DNA of 64,000 nucleotides, taken from the NCBI RefSeq assembly GCF_003966265.1, contig NZ_RXNV01000016.1, positions 1 through 64,000 on the forward strand, given 5' to 3'. This DNA comes from Shewanella atlantica (GTDB lineage: Bacteria; Pseudomonadota; Gammaproteobacteria; Enterobacterales; Shewanellaceae). Positions 8,321 through 17,998 of this stretch are shown here, piece by piece. Both the position numbers and the translations under genes were made by a program. The notes under the pieces are model-generated. The model was not told the DNA's origin and ran no database searches. It was given only the letters and a program-made list of their open reading frames with translations. Within the stretch, counting starts at the first letter, position 1. Every line of letters starts with the position of its first letter.

Positions 8321-10456
8321 TTAAAACTTAGCTTCTAACGCTAAACCGAAGTGCCGTCCTTCACCTACAGTAACATCGGTAGTTGTGCCACCGGCCAGGT
8401 AATCGACATCGAACAGGTTCTTAATGTTCAGGCGAACACTCACATCGCTGCCCATCACGTCCATACTGTATGCGGCGCCCATATCGAAGCGTACGTAGCT
8501 ATCTTTCGAGATAGTGTTGTCGGTATTAGCGAAGCGCTCACCTACATAGATAGCACCGAAGTTCAGTGCTAAATCTTCGGTCATCTCGTAACGTGTCCAA
8601 ACGTTAGCCGACCACTCTGGCGCATCTACCGGTGTCTTGCCATTCAAGCTATCACTTTCAGGTCTCAGGTACTCGGCTTCCAGATACATCATAGAGCCTG
8701 TCAGGAACCAGTTATCACTCACCTGTCCCTGAGCCCCCATTTCGAAGCCTTTATGACGCTGCTCACCGGATTGAGTCGTAATAGTGTTATTACCATTAGG
8801 GTCGGTAGCTTCAAGTTGCTCACTTACGGTAACATTAGAGACTGTTATATCGAATACGGCACCAGTTAGCAGCAGGCTGCCATCGAACAGCTCCCACTTA
8901 GTACCAATCTCATATTGCTCACCATATTCAGGGTCAAGGTTCATCTTGTTATTTACATCATCTTCATCATTAACTATGCCCTGAGGAGTGAAACTCTTAG
9001 AGTAGTTAACATAGATGCTGCCGTTTGCCGCTGGTGAGTAGATAACACCAAACTTAGGCGACACAGCGTAGCTGTTATTACCTTCGCCCTCTTTCTTCTG
9101 CTCGTCGTAACGAACACCAGCCAACACCTGCCAGCTATCGTTAATTGTAACTAGGTCCTGAATATAGAAGCCGTAGTGCTTATATTCACTCTCGTATAGA
9201 GTTTCATCACGGTTGTAATCGAGATCAGGCTTAGGCAATGGCTGACCAGGCATAACGAGTTGCTTCTTCTCACCAGAGTCCTTCAACTGACCATAGTAAT
9301 AATCCAGCATATTAGCCCCGATCAGGAACTGATGCTCTAACCCACCGGTCGAGAAGTTACCGATAAAGTCGACATAACTTGTCTTATGCTGCCAATCATC
9401 ATAACGATCGAAGGGGCTGACGTAGTAGCCATTAGTAATTGGATCATCTGAGCTGCTGATCATCGATGGTGAAGAATCTAAACGCTGACGACTAAACTGC
9501 TGATCGTTATAACCCGCTTTCACCTTCCAGTCATCACTGATGTGGTAAACAATATCAGCGCCCATATTAGAGATAGTATTGTCGGTAAACGCCCAAGGCA
9601 TATCCCAGATAATGTCACTGCCGCCGATCAAGTCGCCGCTGCTGTCTAACCAGCCGCCAGTATCTATACCGGTTTTGTCTTGAGTATGGTCATACTTAAG
9701 CGATAGCAATAGATCGTCGGTAATATCAAACTCAAGGTTCAGGTAACCTAACCAGCGATCACGTTCCTGGTTAGAGCCATCTTGATATTCACGCCAGTAT
9801 TGTGTGTCCTGCTTAACCAGCACGGTACGGTAGCGGATAGTTTGAGCTTCATTCAGGCTGCCACCGGCATCCAGCTGATAACGGGTCGAGCCATGTTCAT
9901 CGGTATCGAAACCAAGTTCAAACATAGTGTCATAGGTCGGTTTCTTAGTGACCATGTTAATCAAACCACCCGGGCCTGACTGACCATAAAGCATACTAGA
10001 TGGGCCCTTGAGCACTTCTACCTGTTGTAGTGTTTCAATCGGTTGCACATAGTGAGACCACTGCTGCTGACCATTGATCAGGTAACCGGAACCGGAATCC
10101 AGCTCGAAACCTCGGATGCTAAATACCTGACGGTTCCACTTCTCACTACCCCCGGTGACACTGGAGTCGTTGACCAGCACTTCAGAAAGGTTGGTAGCCA
10201 ACTGCTCATCGGTGACAAAATCGGGAATGACGGTCACTGATTGTGGCGTATCCATAAGGCTGATATCGCCACGCATAGCACCCGAAGCGCTGCCGACCTT
10301 ATAATCATTAAAGTTACTACCAGTGATACTAATGCGCTCAATATTAGCGATAGCCGGCTCGCCGGCTTGCCCTTCTGCAATAGCCGGAATTGTGGCAAGT
10401 GCAGACAGAACTGCGACACTGATAGATGAAAACTTAAATGATCTCTTGAACGACAT
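8321..10456 (-). CDS. TonB-dependent siderophore receptor
   Basis: An outer-membrane 22-strand barrel with a plug that imports ferric siderophores using TonB energy. The start at 10456 gives 711 residues and a proper signal peptide (KRSFKFSS, then a hydrophobic run ending AIAEG); GAGGTTGAC is its ribosome-binding site. A longer in-frame start at 10498 would put 14 residues before the signal. The plug shows DTPQSVTVIPDFVTDEQL, GYLINGQQQ and VEVLKGPSSMLYGQSGPGGL, all typical of the siderophore-receptor subfamily. The C terminus ends in Phe, as expected for barrel assembly. A Fur box sits upstream. The ligand cannot be read from the sequence. Confidence 0.92.
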   Translation of the reverse strand: MSFKRSFKFSSISVAVLSALATIPAIAEGQAGEPAIANIERISITGSNFNDYKVGSASGAMRGDISLMDTPQSVTVIPDFVTDEQLATNLSEVLVNDSSVTGGSEKWNRQVFSIRGFELDSGSGYLINGQQQWSHYVQPIETLQQVEVLKGPSSMLYGQSGPGGLINMVTKKPTYDTMFELGFDTDEHGSTRYQLDAGGSLNEAQTIRYRTVLVKQDTQYWREYQDGSNQERDRWLGYLNLEFDITDDLLLSLKYDHTQDKTGIDTGGWLDSSGDLIGGSDIIWDMPWAFTDNTISNMGADIVYHISDDWKVKAGYNDQQFSRQRLDSSPSMISSSDDPITNGYYVSPFDRYDDWQHKTSYVDFIGNFSTGGLEHQFLIGANMLDYYYGQLKDSGEKKQLVMPGQPLPKPDLDYNRDETLYESEYKHYGFYIQDLVTINDSWQVLAGVRYDEQKKEGEGNNSYAVSPKFGVIYSPAANGSIYVNYSKSFTPQGIVNDEDDVNNKMNLDPEYGEQYEIGTKWELFDGSLLLTGAVFDITVSNVTVSEQLEATDPNGNNTITTQSGEQRHKGFEMGAQGQVSDNWFLTGSMMYLEAEYLRPESDSLNGKTPVDAPEWSANVWTRYEMTEDLALNFGAIYVGERFANTDNTISKDSYVRFDMGAAYSMDVMGSDVSVRLNIKNLFDVDYLAGGTTTDVTVGEGRHFGLALEAKF

Positions 10457-10499
10457 GGTCAACCTCAAAAATGGATACCAAACAAATGTTGAACGCAAT

Positions 10500-10518
10500 A
10501 TAAATGAGAATCGTTTTT
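10500..10518 (-). promoter_or_regulatory. Fur box upstream of the siderophore receptor
   Basis: The sequence around AATGAGAATCGTT matches the 19-bp Fur consensus at about 12 of 19 positions, including the core ATGAnAATC-TT. It lies 44-62 bases before the chosen start codon, where it would block the promoter when iron is plentiful. Confidence 0.65.
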
Positions 10519-10641
10519 ATTTAAGTTTCTTTACGGAAATTTACAAAGGTAAGTGATCGAGTACTAACTTAACGAAATTATTAACTGAAAATCGAGATCT
10601 GATGACAATACTTCTGGCAGGGTTTTCTGCGTATTTAAAAC

Positions 10642-10667
10642 AAAAAAGCGACCCATTCGGGTCGCTT
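10642..10667 (-). terminator. Intrinsic terminator of glmU
   Basis: A perfect 9-bp stem AAGCGACCC/GGGTCGCTT with loop ATTC. Six A on the plus strand give the U tract for leftward transcripts. It lies 19 bases past the glmU stop. Confidence 0.85.
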
Positions 10668-10685
10668 CGCTTAATCTGTCAGGGC

Positions 10686-12053
10686 TTAACTTTTAGGTTT
10701 CTTAACCGGTCTGGCCCAGCCACTCAGGTGACGCTGTTTAACCCGGGTGATAACCAGCTCACCTTCAGCTACATTACTTGTGATGGTAGAACCGGCACCG
10801 AGTGTCGCCCCCTTACCGATAGTCACAGGAGCCACAAGTTGAGTATCGCTGCCGACAAATACATTATCTTCAATCACAGTCAGGTGTTTATTAGCACCAT
10901 CATAGTTACAAGTAATAGTACCCGCACCAATATTCACTCCGGAACCTATCTGCGCATCGCCAATATAGGCAAGATGGCCCGCCTTTGACCCCTCACCTAA
11001 CACGGCTTTCTTCATCTCGACGAAGTTACCTATGTGAGCATCACGCTTTAGTTCCGCCCCCGGACGAAGACGTGCAAATGGGCCTGCGCTTGCCTCGATA
11101 CCGACCTTGGCATTCTCAACGATAGAGTAAGGCTTAATCTCGGCATTATCACCGATCTCACAATCGATAAGGATAGCACCTGCGCCAATAGTCACGTTAT
11201 TTCCTATTGTGACCTTACCCTGAATGATGACGTTTACATCTATCATCACATCCATGCCAACGGTGACGTCGCCGCGAATATCCAACCTTGCAGGATCCCT
11301 GAGATTCGCGCCTTCGAGCATAAGTTTTTCTGCAGCGCGTGCCTGATAAGCTCGCTCAAGCTGAGCCAACTGAACTCGGTTGTTAGCGCCCTCAACTTCA
11401 ATAGCCGATTCAGGTTGAGCCGTAGTGATCTCAATACCATCTTTATGGGCCATGGCAACGATATCGGTAAGGTAATATTCACCTTGAGCATTATCTGACG
11501 ATAACTGACCAAGCCACTCTTTAAGTTGCTTACCTGGTGCGGCCATTATGCCTGTGTTGATCTCATTGATAGCCAACTGTTCTGCACTGGCATCTTTCTG
11601 CTCGACGATACCAACAACTTTACCTGCCTCACGCTCTATGCGCCCATAACCCGTTGGGTTAGGTAGGTTAACCGTAAGAATAGCCAGACCATAATCTTCA
11701 CGGGCAGCAAGAAGTGCATCGAGTGTAGATGCCTGGATAAGCGGAACGTCACCGTAAAGAATAAGCACTGTATCGTCATCAGCAATATTTGAATTAGCCT
11801 GAGCCACCGCGTGACCGGTACCCAACTGTTCGGCCTGCAGCACCCAATTTAGTTGCTGCTCACCCAACACACTCTGTAGTTTCTCCGCACCATAGCCATA
11901 CACCAACTGAATAGCATCGCTACCGACACTATGGGCGGTGTCGATCACATGCTGCACCATACTCTTATGGGCGATAGGGTGTAAAACTTTAGGAAGATCT
12001 GAGCGCATGCGGGTTCCCTTGCCTGCGGCCAAAATCACTACGTTTAGTGCCAT
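10686..12053 (-). CDS. glmU: Bifunctional GlmU (GlcNAc-1-P uridyltransferase / glucosamine-1-P acetyltransferase)
   Basis: It carries out the last two steps to UDP-GlcNAc: acetylation of glucosamine-1-phosphate, then uridylylation. The N-terminal nucleotidyltransferase domain has LAAGKGTRMRSDLPKVLHPI (residues 7-26) and YGDVPLI. From about residue 250 a left-handed beta-helix of hexapeptide repeats forms the acetyltransferase, with RLRPGAEL and GAGTITCNYDG. The length of 455 is normal. It lies downstream of atpC as in many gammaproteobacteria, but a terminator in the 203-base gap suggests separate transcription. Confidence 0.97.
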   Translation of the reverse strand: MALNVVILAAGKGTRMRSDLPKVLHPIAHKSMVQHVIDTAHSVGSDAIQLVYGYGAEKLQSVLGEQQLNWVLQAEQLGTGHAVAQANSNIADDDTVLILYGDVPLIQASTLDALLAAREDYGLAILTVNLPNPTGYGRIEREAGKVVGIVEQKDASAEQLAINEINTGIMAAPGKQLKEWLGQLSSDNAQGEYYLTDIVAMAHKDGIEITTAQPESAIEVEGANNRVQLAQLERAYQARAAEKLMLEGANLRDPARLDIRGDVTVGMDVMIDVNVIIQGKVTIGNNVTIGAGAILIDCEIGDNAEIKPYSIVENAKVGIEASAGPFARLRPGAELKRDAHIGNFVEMKKAVLGEGSKAGHLAYIGDAQIGSGVNIGAGTITCNYDGANKHLTVIEDNVFVGSDTQLVAPVTIGKGATLGAGSTITSNVAEGELVITRVKQRHLSGWARPVKKPKS

Positions 12054-12147
12054 TGAGTTATCCTTGAGCTAAAAGCTGCTGAAATTCTATAGAGAGGTCT
12101 ATTTTGTGCGCTGATTTTAACGGAAAAGTGGGGAAAAGCGAAGAAGG

Positions 12148-12192
12148 TTCGAGACTCGAGCACCTAGGGCCTAGTTTCTAGATTTCTCGCAA
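12148..12192. repeat. Degenerate 7-bp-phased CTCG/CTAG repeat
   Basis: CTCG or CTAG tetramers start at 12155, 12164, 12171, 12178 and 12186, preceded by a TTCG at 12148, giving spacings of 7, 9, 7, 7 and 8. The spacer between glmU and the atp terminator holds nothing else I can name. It belongs to the heptad family described for 40101, 50871, 52488 and 55558. Confidence 0.5.
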
Positions 12193-12205
12193 CTTCTTTA
12201 AAAAC

Positions 12206-12240
12206 AAAAAAGGCGAGCATCTTGCGATGTTCGCCTTTTT
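12206..12240 (-). terminator. Intrinsic terminator of the atp operon
   Basis: A long stem AAAAAGGCGAgCAT / ATGtTCGCCTTTTT with loop CTTGCG lies 17 bases after the atpC stop. Symmetrical A and T runs make it strong and bidirectional. Confidence 0.9.
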
Positions 12241-12256
12241 TCATCAAACAATGACC

Positions 12257-12685
12257 TTATCTGGCAATGTTCTTCTTGATGGTTTCGACAACGCGTAATT
12301 GAGCGATAGCCTGAGCTAACTCAATTGCTGCTGAAGCGTAGTTAAAGTCGGCGCCAGCATCCGCAAGAGCGGTTTCTGCACGACGTTTAGCTTCTACAGC
12401 TGCTTGCTCGTCAATCTCATCGGCACGCAATACGACGTCAGCCAATACTGAAACAGAAAAAGGTTGAACTTCCAGGATACCACCCGAAAGATAAAACACC
12501 TCTTCACTTCCATCTTGCTTGACGATGCGTGCCATGCCAGGTTTGATATGTGTCAGTAGTGGCGCGTGACCAGGCATAACACCCAGATCACCTTCTGAAC
12601 CGGTAACTTGTAGGTGTGCTACAAGACCTGAATATATGCTACTTTCTGCACTTACTATATCAAGTTGTACTGTCATGGCTGCCAT
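12257..12685 (-). CDS. atpC: ATP synthase epsilon subunit
   Basis: Epsilon subunit of the F1 central stalk; it couples rotation to catalysis and inhibits ATP hydrolysis. The N-terminal beta-sandwich carries GDLGVMPGHAPLLTHIKPG and YLSGGILEVQP, and the C-terminal alpha-helical hairpin is Ala-rich. The length of 142 is normal. It is the last gene of the atp operon and is followed by a strong terminator. The start may be MAAMTVQLDIV or the internal Met4. Confidence 0.96.
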   Translation of the reverse strand: MAAMTVQLDIVSAESSIYSGLVAHLQVTGSEGDLGVMPGHAPLLTHIKPGMARIVKQDGSEEVFYLSGGILEVQPFSVSVLADVVLRADEIDEQAAVEAKRRAETALADAGADFNYASAAIELAQAIAQLRVVETIKKNIAR

Positions 12686-12745
12686 CCGTTCTCCTTTAAA
12701 CTATTACTCTACACCAATGCTTTCACACAGATACAGAATACTTAG

Positions 12746-14122
12746 TTATTTTTTGTTAGCTTTCTCAACGGCTTCGTCGATAGAACCAACCATGTAGAAC
12801 GCTTGCTCTGGAAGGTGATCGAACTCACCATCTAGAATCCCCTTAAAGCCACGAATTGTGTCTTTAAGAGAAACGTACTTACCTGGAGAACCGGTGAATA
12901 CTTCTGCAACAAAGAAAGGCTGTGAAAGATATTTTTCAATCTTACGAGCACGGAATACAGTTGTCTTATCATCATCTGATAATTCATCCATACCCAAGAT
13001 CGCAATGATATCTTTAAGCTCTTTATAGCGTTGTAGCTCAGTCTGTACACCAGTAGCAACATCATAATGCTCTTGGCCAACAACCTGTGGATCCAGCTGA
13101 CGTGAAGTCGAATCCAATGGGTCAACCGCTGGGTAGATACCCAGAGAAGCAATGTTACGAGACAATACAACAGTCGCATCTAAGTGAGCGAAGGTTGTTG
13201 CTGGTGACGGATCCGTTAAGTCATCCGCAGGTACGTATACGGCTTGAACAGAGGTAATAGACCCTGTCTTAGTCGATGTAATACGCTCCTGAAGTACACC
13301 CATCTCTTCAGCCAATGTTGGCTGGTAACCTACTGCTGATGGCATACGGCCTAGCAGTGCAGATACTTCAGTACCCGCCAAGGTGTAACGATAGATGTTA
13401 TCAACGAAGAAAAGAACATCTTTACCTTCGTCACGGAACTTCTCAGCCATAGTCAGACCAGTCAGTGCCACACGTAGACGGTTTCCTGGAGGCTCGTTCA
13501 TCTGACCATATACCATGGCCACTTTATCGAGAACGCCAGAATCTTCCATCTCGTAGTAGAAGTCGTTACCCTCACGGGTACGCTCACCTACACCGGCAAA
13601 AACTGATAAACCAGAGTGTGCTTTTGCGATGTTGTTAATAAGTTCCATCATGTTGACGGTCTTACCAACACCAGCACCACCAAACAGACCAACTTTACCA
13701 CCCTTAGCGAATGGACATACAAGGTCGATAACCTTGATACCAGTCTCTAAAAGTTCAGTGGAGCTTGACTGATCTTCATATGAAGGAGCTTCACGGTGGA
13801 TCACATAGCGATCTTCTTCACCGATAGGACCCGCTTCATCTACTGGTTGACCCAATACGTTCATAATACGGCCAAGGGTTTTTTCCCCAACCGGAACAGT
13901 AATTGGTGAACCAGAGTTTACGACCTCAAGGCCACGACGCAGACCATCTGAAGAACCCATAGCGATGGTACGAACTACACCACCACCTAGTTGCTGCTGA
14001 ACTTCCAGCACCAAGCCTTCACTTTTGATCTCTAGAGCGTCATATACCTGAGGTACGGCATCATGTGGAAACTCAACGTCCACAACCGCGCCAATTACTT
14101 GGACAACAGTACCTGTGCTCAT
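12746..14122 (-). CDS. atpD: ATP synthase beta subunit
   Basis: Catalytic F1 subunit. The Walker A is GGAGVGKT (about residues 149-156), the catalytic Glu lies in GVGERTREGND, and the Walker B aspartate in VLFFVDNIYRYT. The signature PAVDPLDSTSR is present. The 458 residues are typical of gammaproteobacteria. It is in standard order between atpG (35-base gap) and atpC (60-base gap). Confidence 0.98.
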   Translation of the reverse strand: MSTGTVVQVIGAVVDVEFPHDAVPQVYDALEIKSEGLVLEVQQQLGGGVVRTIAMGSSDGLRRGLEVVNSGSPITVPVGEKTLGRIMNVLGQPVDEAGPIGEEDRYVIHREAPSYEDQSSSTELLETGIKVIDLVCPFAKGGKVGLFGGAGVGKTVNMMELINNIAKAHSGLSVFAGVGERTREGNDFYYEMEDSGVLDKVAMVYGQMNEPPGNRLRVALTGLTMAEKFRDEGKDVLFFVDNIYRYTLAGTEVSALLGRMPSAVGYQPTLAEEMGVLQERITSTKTGSITSVQAVYVPADDLTDPSPATTFAHLDATVVLSRNIASLGIYPAVDPLDSTSRQLDPQVVGQEHYDVATGVQTELQRYKELKDIIAILGMDELSDDDKTTVFRARKIEKYLSQPFFVAEVFTGSPGKYVSLKDTIRGFKGILDGEFDHLPEQAFYMVGSIDEAVEKANKK

Positions 14123-14157
14123 GATTAATCCTCTAAAACTTGTATTCGTTACCTAAT

Positions 14158-15018
14158 CTAAACGGCTGCAGCGCCAGCAACAATTTCCGACAGTTCCTGC
14201 GTAATCGCAGCCTGACGGGCCTTGTTGTAGACTAACTGCAAGTCACTAATAAGATCACCAGCGTTGTCAGTTGCAGACTTCATAGCAACCATACGGGCAG
14301 CTTGCTCAGATGCAAGATTCTCAACAACACCTTGGTAGACCTGCGACTCCACATAACGTACCAGTAAAGTTTCCAAAAGTTCTTTTGGATCTGGCTCGTA
14401 TAGGTAGTCCCAGTGATGAGAAACCTCATCAACCTCAGACTTAGGCAACGGTAGCAGCTGTTCGATCACGGGAGTCTGACTCATAGTATTCACAAATCTG
14501 TTGAATACTACATACAGACGATCCAATGTACCTTCGTTGTATGCTTGTAGCATGACACGTACTGTTCCGATCAAGTCAGCGAGCTTTGGAGCGTCACCTA
14601 AACCTGAAGCAGATGCAGATACTTGTCCGCCGAAGCTATTGAAGAACTGTACACTGCGAGCACCAATAGGACAGAATTCAACTTCTACCCCTTGCTCTCG
14701 CTGGTTCTTCACGTCTGCGACAACCTTTTTGAAAAGGTTGACGTTCAGACCACCACAAAGACCACGGTCGGTTGATACAACAATGTAACCAACCCGCTTG
14801 GCCTCTCTCACCTCTAAATAGGGGTGTTTATACTCGAGAGAACCTTGCGCCACGTGACCGATCACCTTACGCATATTTTCTGCATATGGACGACTAGCTG
14901 CCATGCGATCTTGTGCTTTACGCATTTTACTCGCGGCAACCATTTCCATAGCAGACGTGATCTTCTGAGTGTTTTTAACACTCGCGATCTTGGTTTTAAT
15001 CTCTTTAGCGTTGGCCAT
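14158..15018 (-). CDS. atpG: ATP synthase gamma subunit
   Basis: Central rotor shaft of F1. The N terminus MANAKEIKTKIASVKNTQKITSAMEMVA and the C-terminal helix ITQELSEIVAGAAAV form the conserved antiparallel coiled coil inside the alpha3beta3 ring. The 286 residues are normal. It lies between atpA and atpD. Confidence 0.97.
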   Translation of the reverse strand: MANAKEIKTKIASVKNTQKITSAMEMVAASKMRKAQDRMAASRPYAENMRKVIGHVAQGSLEYKHPYLEVREAKRVGYIVVSTDRGLCGGLNVNLFKKVVADVKNQREQGVEVEFCPIGARSVQFFNSFGGQVSASASGLGDAPKLADLIGTVRVMLQAYNEGTLDRLYVVFNRFVNTMSQTPVIEQLLPLPKSEVDEVSHHWDYLYEPDPKELLETLLVRYVESQVYQGVVENLASEQAARMVAMKSATDNAGDLISDLQLVYNKARQAAITQELSEIVAGAAAV

Positions 15019-15065
15019 CTTAACTCTCCAATCTGGACCTGAGGCGCCTTACGACACCTCTGTTT

Positions 15066-16613
15066 TTACCAGGTTTGGGTTTCAACGAACTTGTCGAGGC
15101 TGGCCTTCAACTCACCTTCGATGTCGGCATTATAGCTGCCAGTATCGTTGATGGTCTTCATAAGCTCAGCATGCTCGCTGTTCATGAAAGAGAGCAGAGA
15201 CGCTTCGAAATCACCGATTTTAGCTAGCTCAATACTCTTCAAGTAACCTTTTTCAGCTGCAAAAAGAGACACAGACTGATCGGCAATACTCATAGGAGCA
15301 TATTGCTTTTGCTTCATTAGTTCGGTAACACGCTCACCATGCTCAAGCTGAGCACGAGTTGCATCATCTAAATCAGATGCAAACTGTGAGAACGCTGCAA
15401 GCTCTCGATACTGTGCTAGTGCGGTACGAATACCACCAGACAGTTTCTTGATGATCTTAGTCTGAGCCGCACCACCAACACGAGAAACCGAAATACCTGG
15501 GTTAACAGCAGGACGTAGTCCAGAGTTAAATAGGTCAGTTTCAAGGAAGATCTGACCATCGGTAATCGAAATTACGTTAGTCGGTACGAAAGCAGATACG
15601 TCACCAGCTTGAGTTTCAATAATCGGTAGAGCAGTCAAAGAACCTGTACGGCCTTTAACTTCACCTTTAGTGAACTTCTCAACATACTCAGCGTTAACAC
15701 GTGAAGCACGTTCTAACAGACGAGAGTGAAGATAGAATACATCACCTGGGTATGCTTCACGTCCTGGTGGACGTTTTAGCAACAATGAGATCTGACGGTA
15801 AGCAACTGCTTGCTTAGATAGATCATCATAGACAATAAGTGAATCTTCACCGCGGTCGCGGAAGTACTCCCCCATTGAACAGCCAGAGTATGGAGCCAAG
15901 TATTGTAGTGCTGCAGCTTCAGAAGCTGTAGCAACAACAACAATGGTGTTCGCCAAAGCGCCGTGCTCATCAAGCTTACGTACCACGTTAGCGATGGTAG
16001 AAGCCTTCTGGCCTACCGCTACGTATACACATTTAATGCCTGAATCTTTTTGGTTGATAATGGCATCGATCGCCAAAGCGGTTTTACCGATTTGACGGTC
16101 ACCAATAATCAATTCGCGCTGTCCACGACCGATAGGGATCATAGAGTCAACAGCTTTATAACCAGTTTGCACTGGCTGGTCTACTGACTTACGTTCAATA
16201 ACGCCTGGAGCGATTACTTCAACAGGAGAGAAGCCATCGTGTTCGATAGGTCCTTTACCGTCAATTGGTTCACCCAATGTGTTGACAACACGTCCTAATA
16301 GACCGTTACCAACAGGGACTTCCAAAATACGGCCTGTTGTTTTAACTTTGTCGCCTTCAGCCAATGTGGCATAAGGGCCCATTACTACGGCACCGACAGA
16401 ATCACGTTCTAAGTTCAACGCGATTGCAAAACGGTTACCAGGCAGCTCGATCATTTCACCTTGCATCACATCGGCCAGGCCGTGGATGCGGATGATGCCG
16501 TCACTAACTGCAACGATAGTACCTTCGTTGCGAGTTTCACTAACGACTTCGAACTGCTCGATCCGCTGTTTAATCAGATCGCTGATTTCAGTGGAATTCA
16601 GTTGCATGCTCAA
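15066..16613 (-). CDS. atpA: ATP synthase alpha subunit
   Basis: Non-catalytic nucleotide-binding F1 subunit. The P-loop reads GDRQIGKT (about residues 169-176), and PAVNPGISVSRVGGAAQ is the alpha signature. The length of 515 is within two residues of the E. coli protein. It begins 8 bases after the atpH stop, consistent with coupled translation. Confidence 0.98.
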   Translation of the reverse strand: MSMQLNSTEISDLIKQRIEQFEVVSETRNEGTIVAVSDGIIRIHGLADVMQGEMIELPGNRFAIALNLERDSVGAVVMGPYATLAEGDKVKTTGRILEVPVGNGLLGRVVNTLGEPIDGKGPIEHDGFSPVEVIAPGVIERKSVDQPVQTGYKAVDSMIPIGRGQRELIIGDRQIGKTALAIDAIINQKDSGIKCVYVAVGQKASTIANVVRKLDEHGALANTIVVVATASEAAALQYLAPYSGCSMGEYFRDRGEDSLIVYDDLSKQAVAYRQISLLLKRPPGREAYPGDVFYLHSRLLERASRVNAEYVEKFTKGEVKGRTGSLTALPIIETQAGDVSAFVPTNVISITDGQIFLETDLFNSGLRPAVNPGISVSRVGGAAQTKIIKKLSGGIRTALAQYRELAAFSQFASDLDDATRAQLEHGERVTELMKQKQYAPMSIADQSVSLFAAEKGYLKSIELAKIGDFEASLLSFMNSEHAELMKTINDTGSYNADIEGELKASLDKFVETQTW

Positions 16614-16621
16614 ACTCCCAA

Positions 16622-17155
16622 TTATGATTGCAGCGTATCAGACAGACGCGAAACTTTTCCGCGGACCGAGCCATCTATGACTAGGTCTCCTGCCGTGATC
16701 ATTAAACCAGCTATCAGGCTGGCGTCTATGCTGCAATTCAGCTTAACTTTGCGTGCGAGACGTTTCTCTAAAGAAACACTAATTTCCTGTTGCTGCTCTG
16801 AAGTAAGCTCAACAGCTGAAACTACATTAGCTTCAATCTCTTTTGCCCACTCGTTGCGTAGTTCAACAAATTGTTGACACACAGCAGGTAGTACTTCTAA
16901 ACGACCGTTTTCAGCCATTACCTTTAACAGATTTTGACCTTGCTCATTGACCTGCTCACCACAAACTCCAACAAAGAGTTCGGCAAGCTTATTGCTGGCT
17001 AATCCGCCGGCAAGCAGTGGCTTAATGGTTTCGTTTTCACTTACCATAGCCGCGAAGTTCAGCATCTCTGCCCAACTATCGACTGCATTGTTTTCAATAG
17101 CAAAATCAAAAGCTGCCTTTGCGTAAGGACGAGCGATGGTGGTTATTTCAGCCAT
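16622..17155 (-). CDS. atpH: ATP synthase delta subunit
   Basis: F1 delta subunit, the top of the peripheral stalk. The N terminus ITTIARPYAKAAFDFA and C-terminal LIAGLMITAGDLVIDGSVRGKL-like segment are family hallmarks. The 177 residues match the usual length. It is tightly packed with atpF (16-base gap) and atpA (8-base gap). Confidence 0.96.
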   Translation of the reverse strand: MAEITTIARPYAKAAFDFAIENNAVDSWAEMLNFAAMVSENETIKPLLAGGLASNKLAELFVGVCGEQVNEQGQNLLKVMAENGRLEVLPAVCQQFVELRNEWAKEIEANVVSAVELTSEQQQEISVSLEKRLARKVKLNCSIDASLIAGLMITAGDLVIDGSVRGKVSRLSDTLQS

Positions 17156-17171
17156 AACTCAAACTCCTTAT

Positions 17172-17642
17172 TTAAAGTTCAGCAACTAGTTTATTAACTA
17201 TGTCACTGTGGGCGGCTTCATCGATAGAACGCTCAAGAATCTTCTCAGCACCAGTAATGGCAAGAGTAGCAACTTGCTTACGCAAGTCTTCTTTAACGCG
17301 ATTACGTTCAGCTTCAATTTCTGCTTGACCCTGAGCGATAATTTTAGCGCGCTCAGCATCTGCTTCGGCTTTTGCTTCATCGACGATCTGAGCTTTGCGT
17401 TTGTTCGCTTGCTCAATGATCTCGTTAGCAGTAGCTTTGGCGTCTTTTAGTTGGTCAGTTGCTTTAGACTGAGCCAACTCCAGGTCTTTTACGGCACGGT
17501 CAGCATCAGCTAAACCGTCGGCAATCCTTTTTTGACGCTCTTCGATGGCATTCATCAAAGGGGGCCAAACAAACTTCATGCAGAACCACACGAAGATAAT
17601 AAAGGCAACCGTCTGACCGAGTAGGGTAGCGTTGATATTCAC
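17172..17642 (-). CDS. atpF: ATP synthase b subunit
   Basis: Peripheral-stalk b subunit of Fo: an N-terminal membrane helix (ATLLGQTVAFIIFVWFCMKF) followed by a long, highly charged helix that dimerises and reaches up to delta. The length of 156 equals that of E. coli. It lies between atpE and atpH. Confidence 0.97.
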   Translation of the reverse strand: MNINATLLGQTVAFIIFVWFCMKFVWPPLMNAIEERQKRIADGLADADRAVKDLELAQSKATDQLKDAKATANEIIEQANKRKAQIVDEAKAEADAERAKIIAQGQAEIEAERNRVKEDLRKQVATLAITGAEKILERSIDEAAHSDIVNKLVAEL

Positions 17643-17679
17643 AACAGCCTCCTATTTAAATTAAAGACAGAAGCGTTTA

Positions 17680-17931
17680 TTACAGCATTGCACCTAGTGG
17701 ATTGGTGAAAAGCATAAATAATGCAATACCAACACCGATCATAGTTACAGCATCCAGAAGACCAGCAACGATGAACATTTTAACTTGTAGCATAGGAGCC
17801 ATTTCTGGTTGACGCGCAGCGCCTTCCAAGAACTTACCACCTAGCAGGCCAAAACCGATAGCGGTACCTAGTGCACCCATACCAATTAGCAGAGCAACAG
17901 CAATAGCTGTCATGCCTAGAACAGTTTCCAT
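17680..17931 (-). CDS. atpE: ATP synthase c subunit (proteolipid)
   Basis: Rotor-ring subunit with two membrane helices joined by the polar loop ARQPEMAP. The ion-carrying carboxylate is the Asp in [11 protein letters not shown], and the sodium-binding Gln/Glu/Ser signature is absent, so proton coupling is expected. The ATG at 17931 gives the family-typical 83 residues ([15 protein letters not shown]) with GGAGATAG as ribosome-binding site; a TTG four codons upstream would overlap that site. Confidence 0.96.
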
Positions 17932-17998
17932 CTCTATCTCCAAATATTCTAAATCTAGTTAGTTTTTGATTTAGCTAAAAAAATTTCTTCAGCAATTC

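Noticed and set aside
10602..10988. A 128-codon frame opposite the end of glmU
   Set aside because: A shadow of the glmU hexapeptide-repeat coding sequence that also runs through the terminator.
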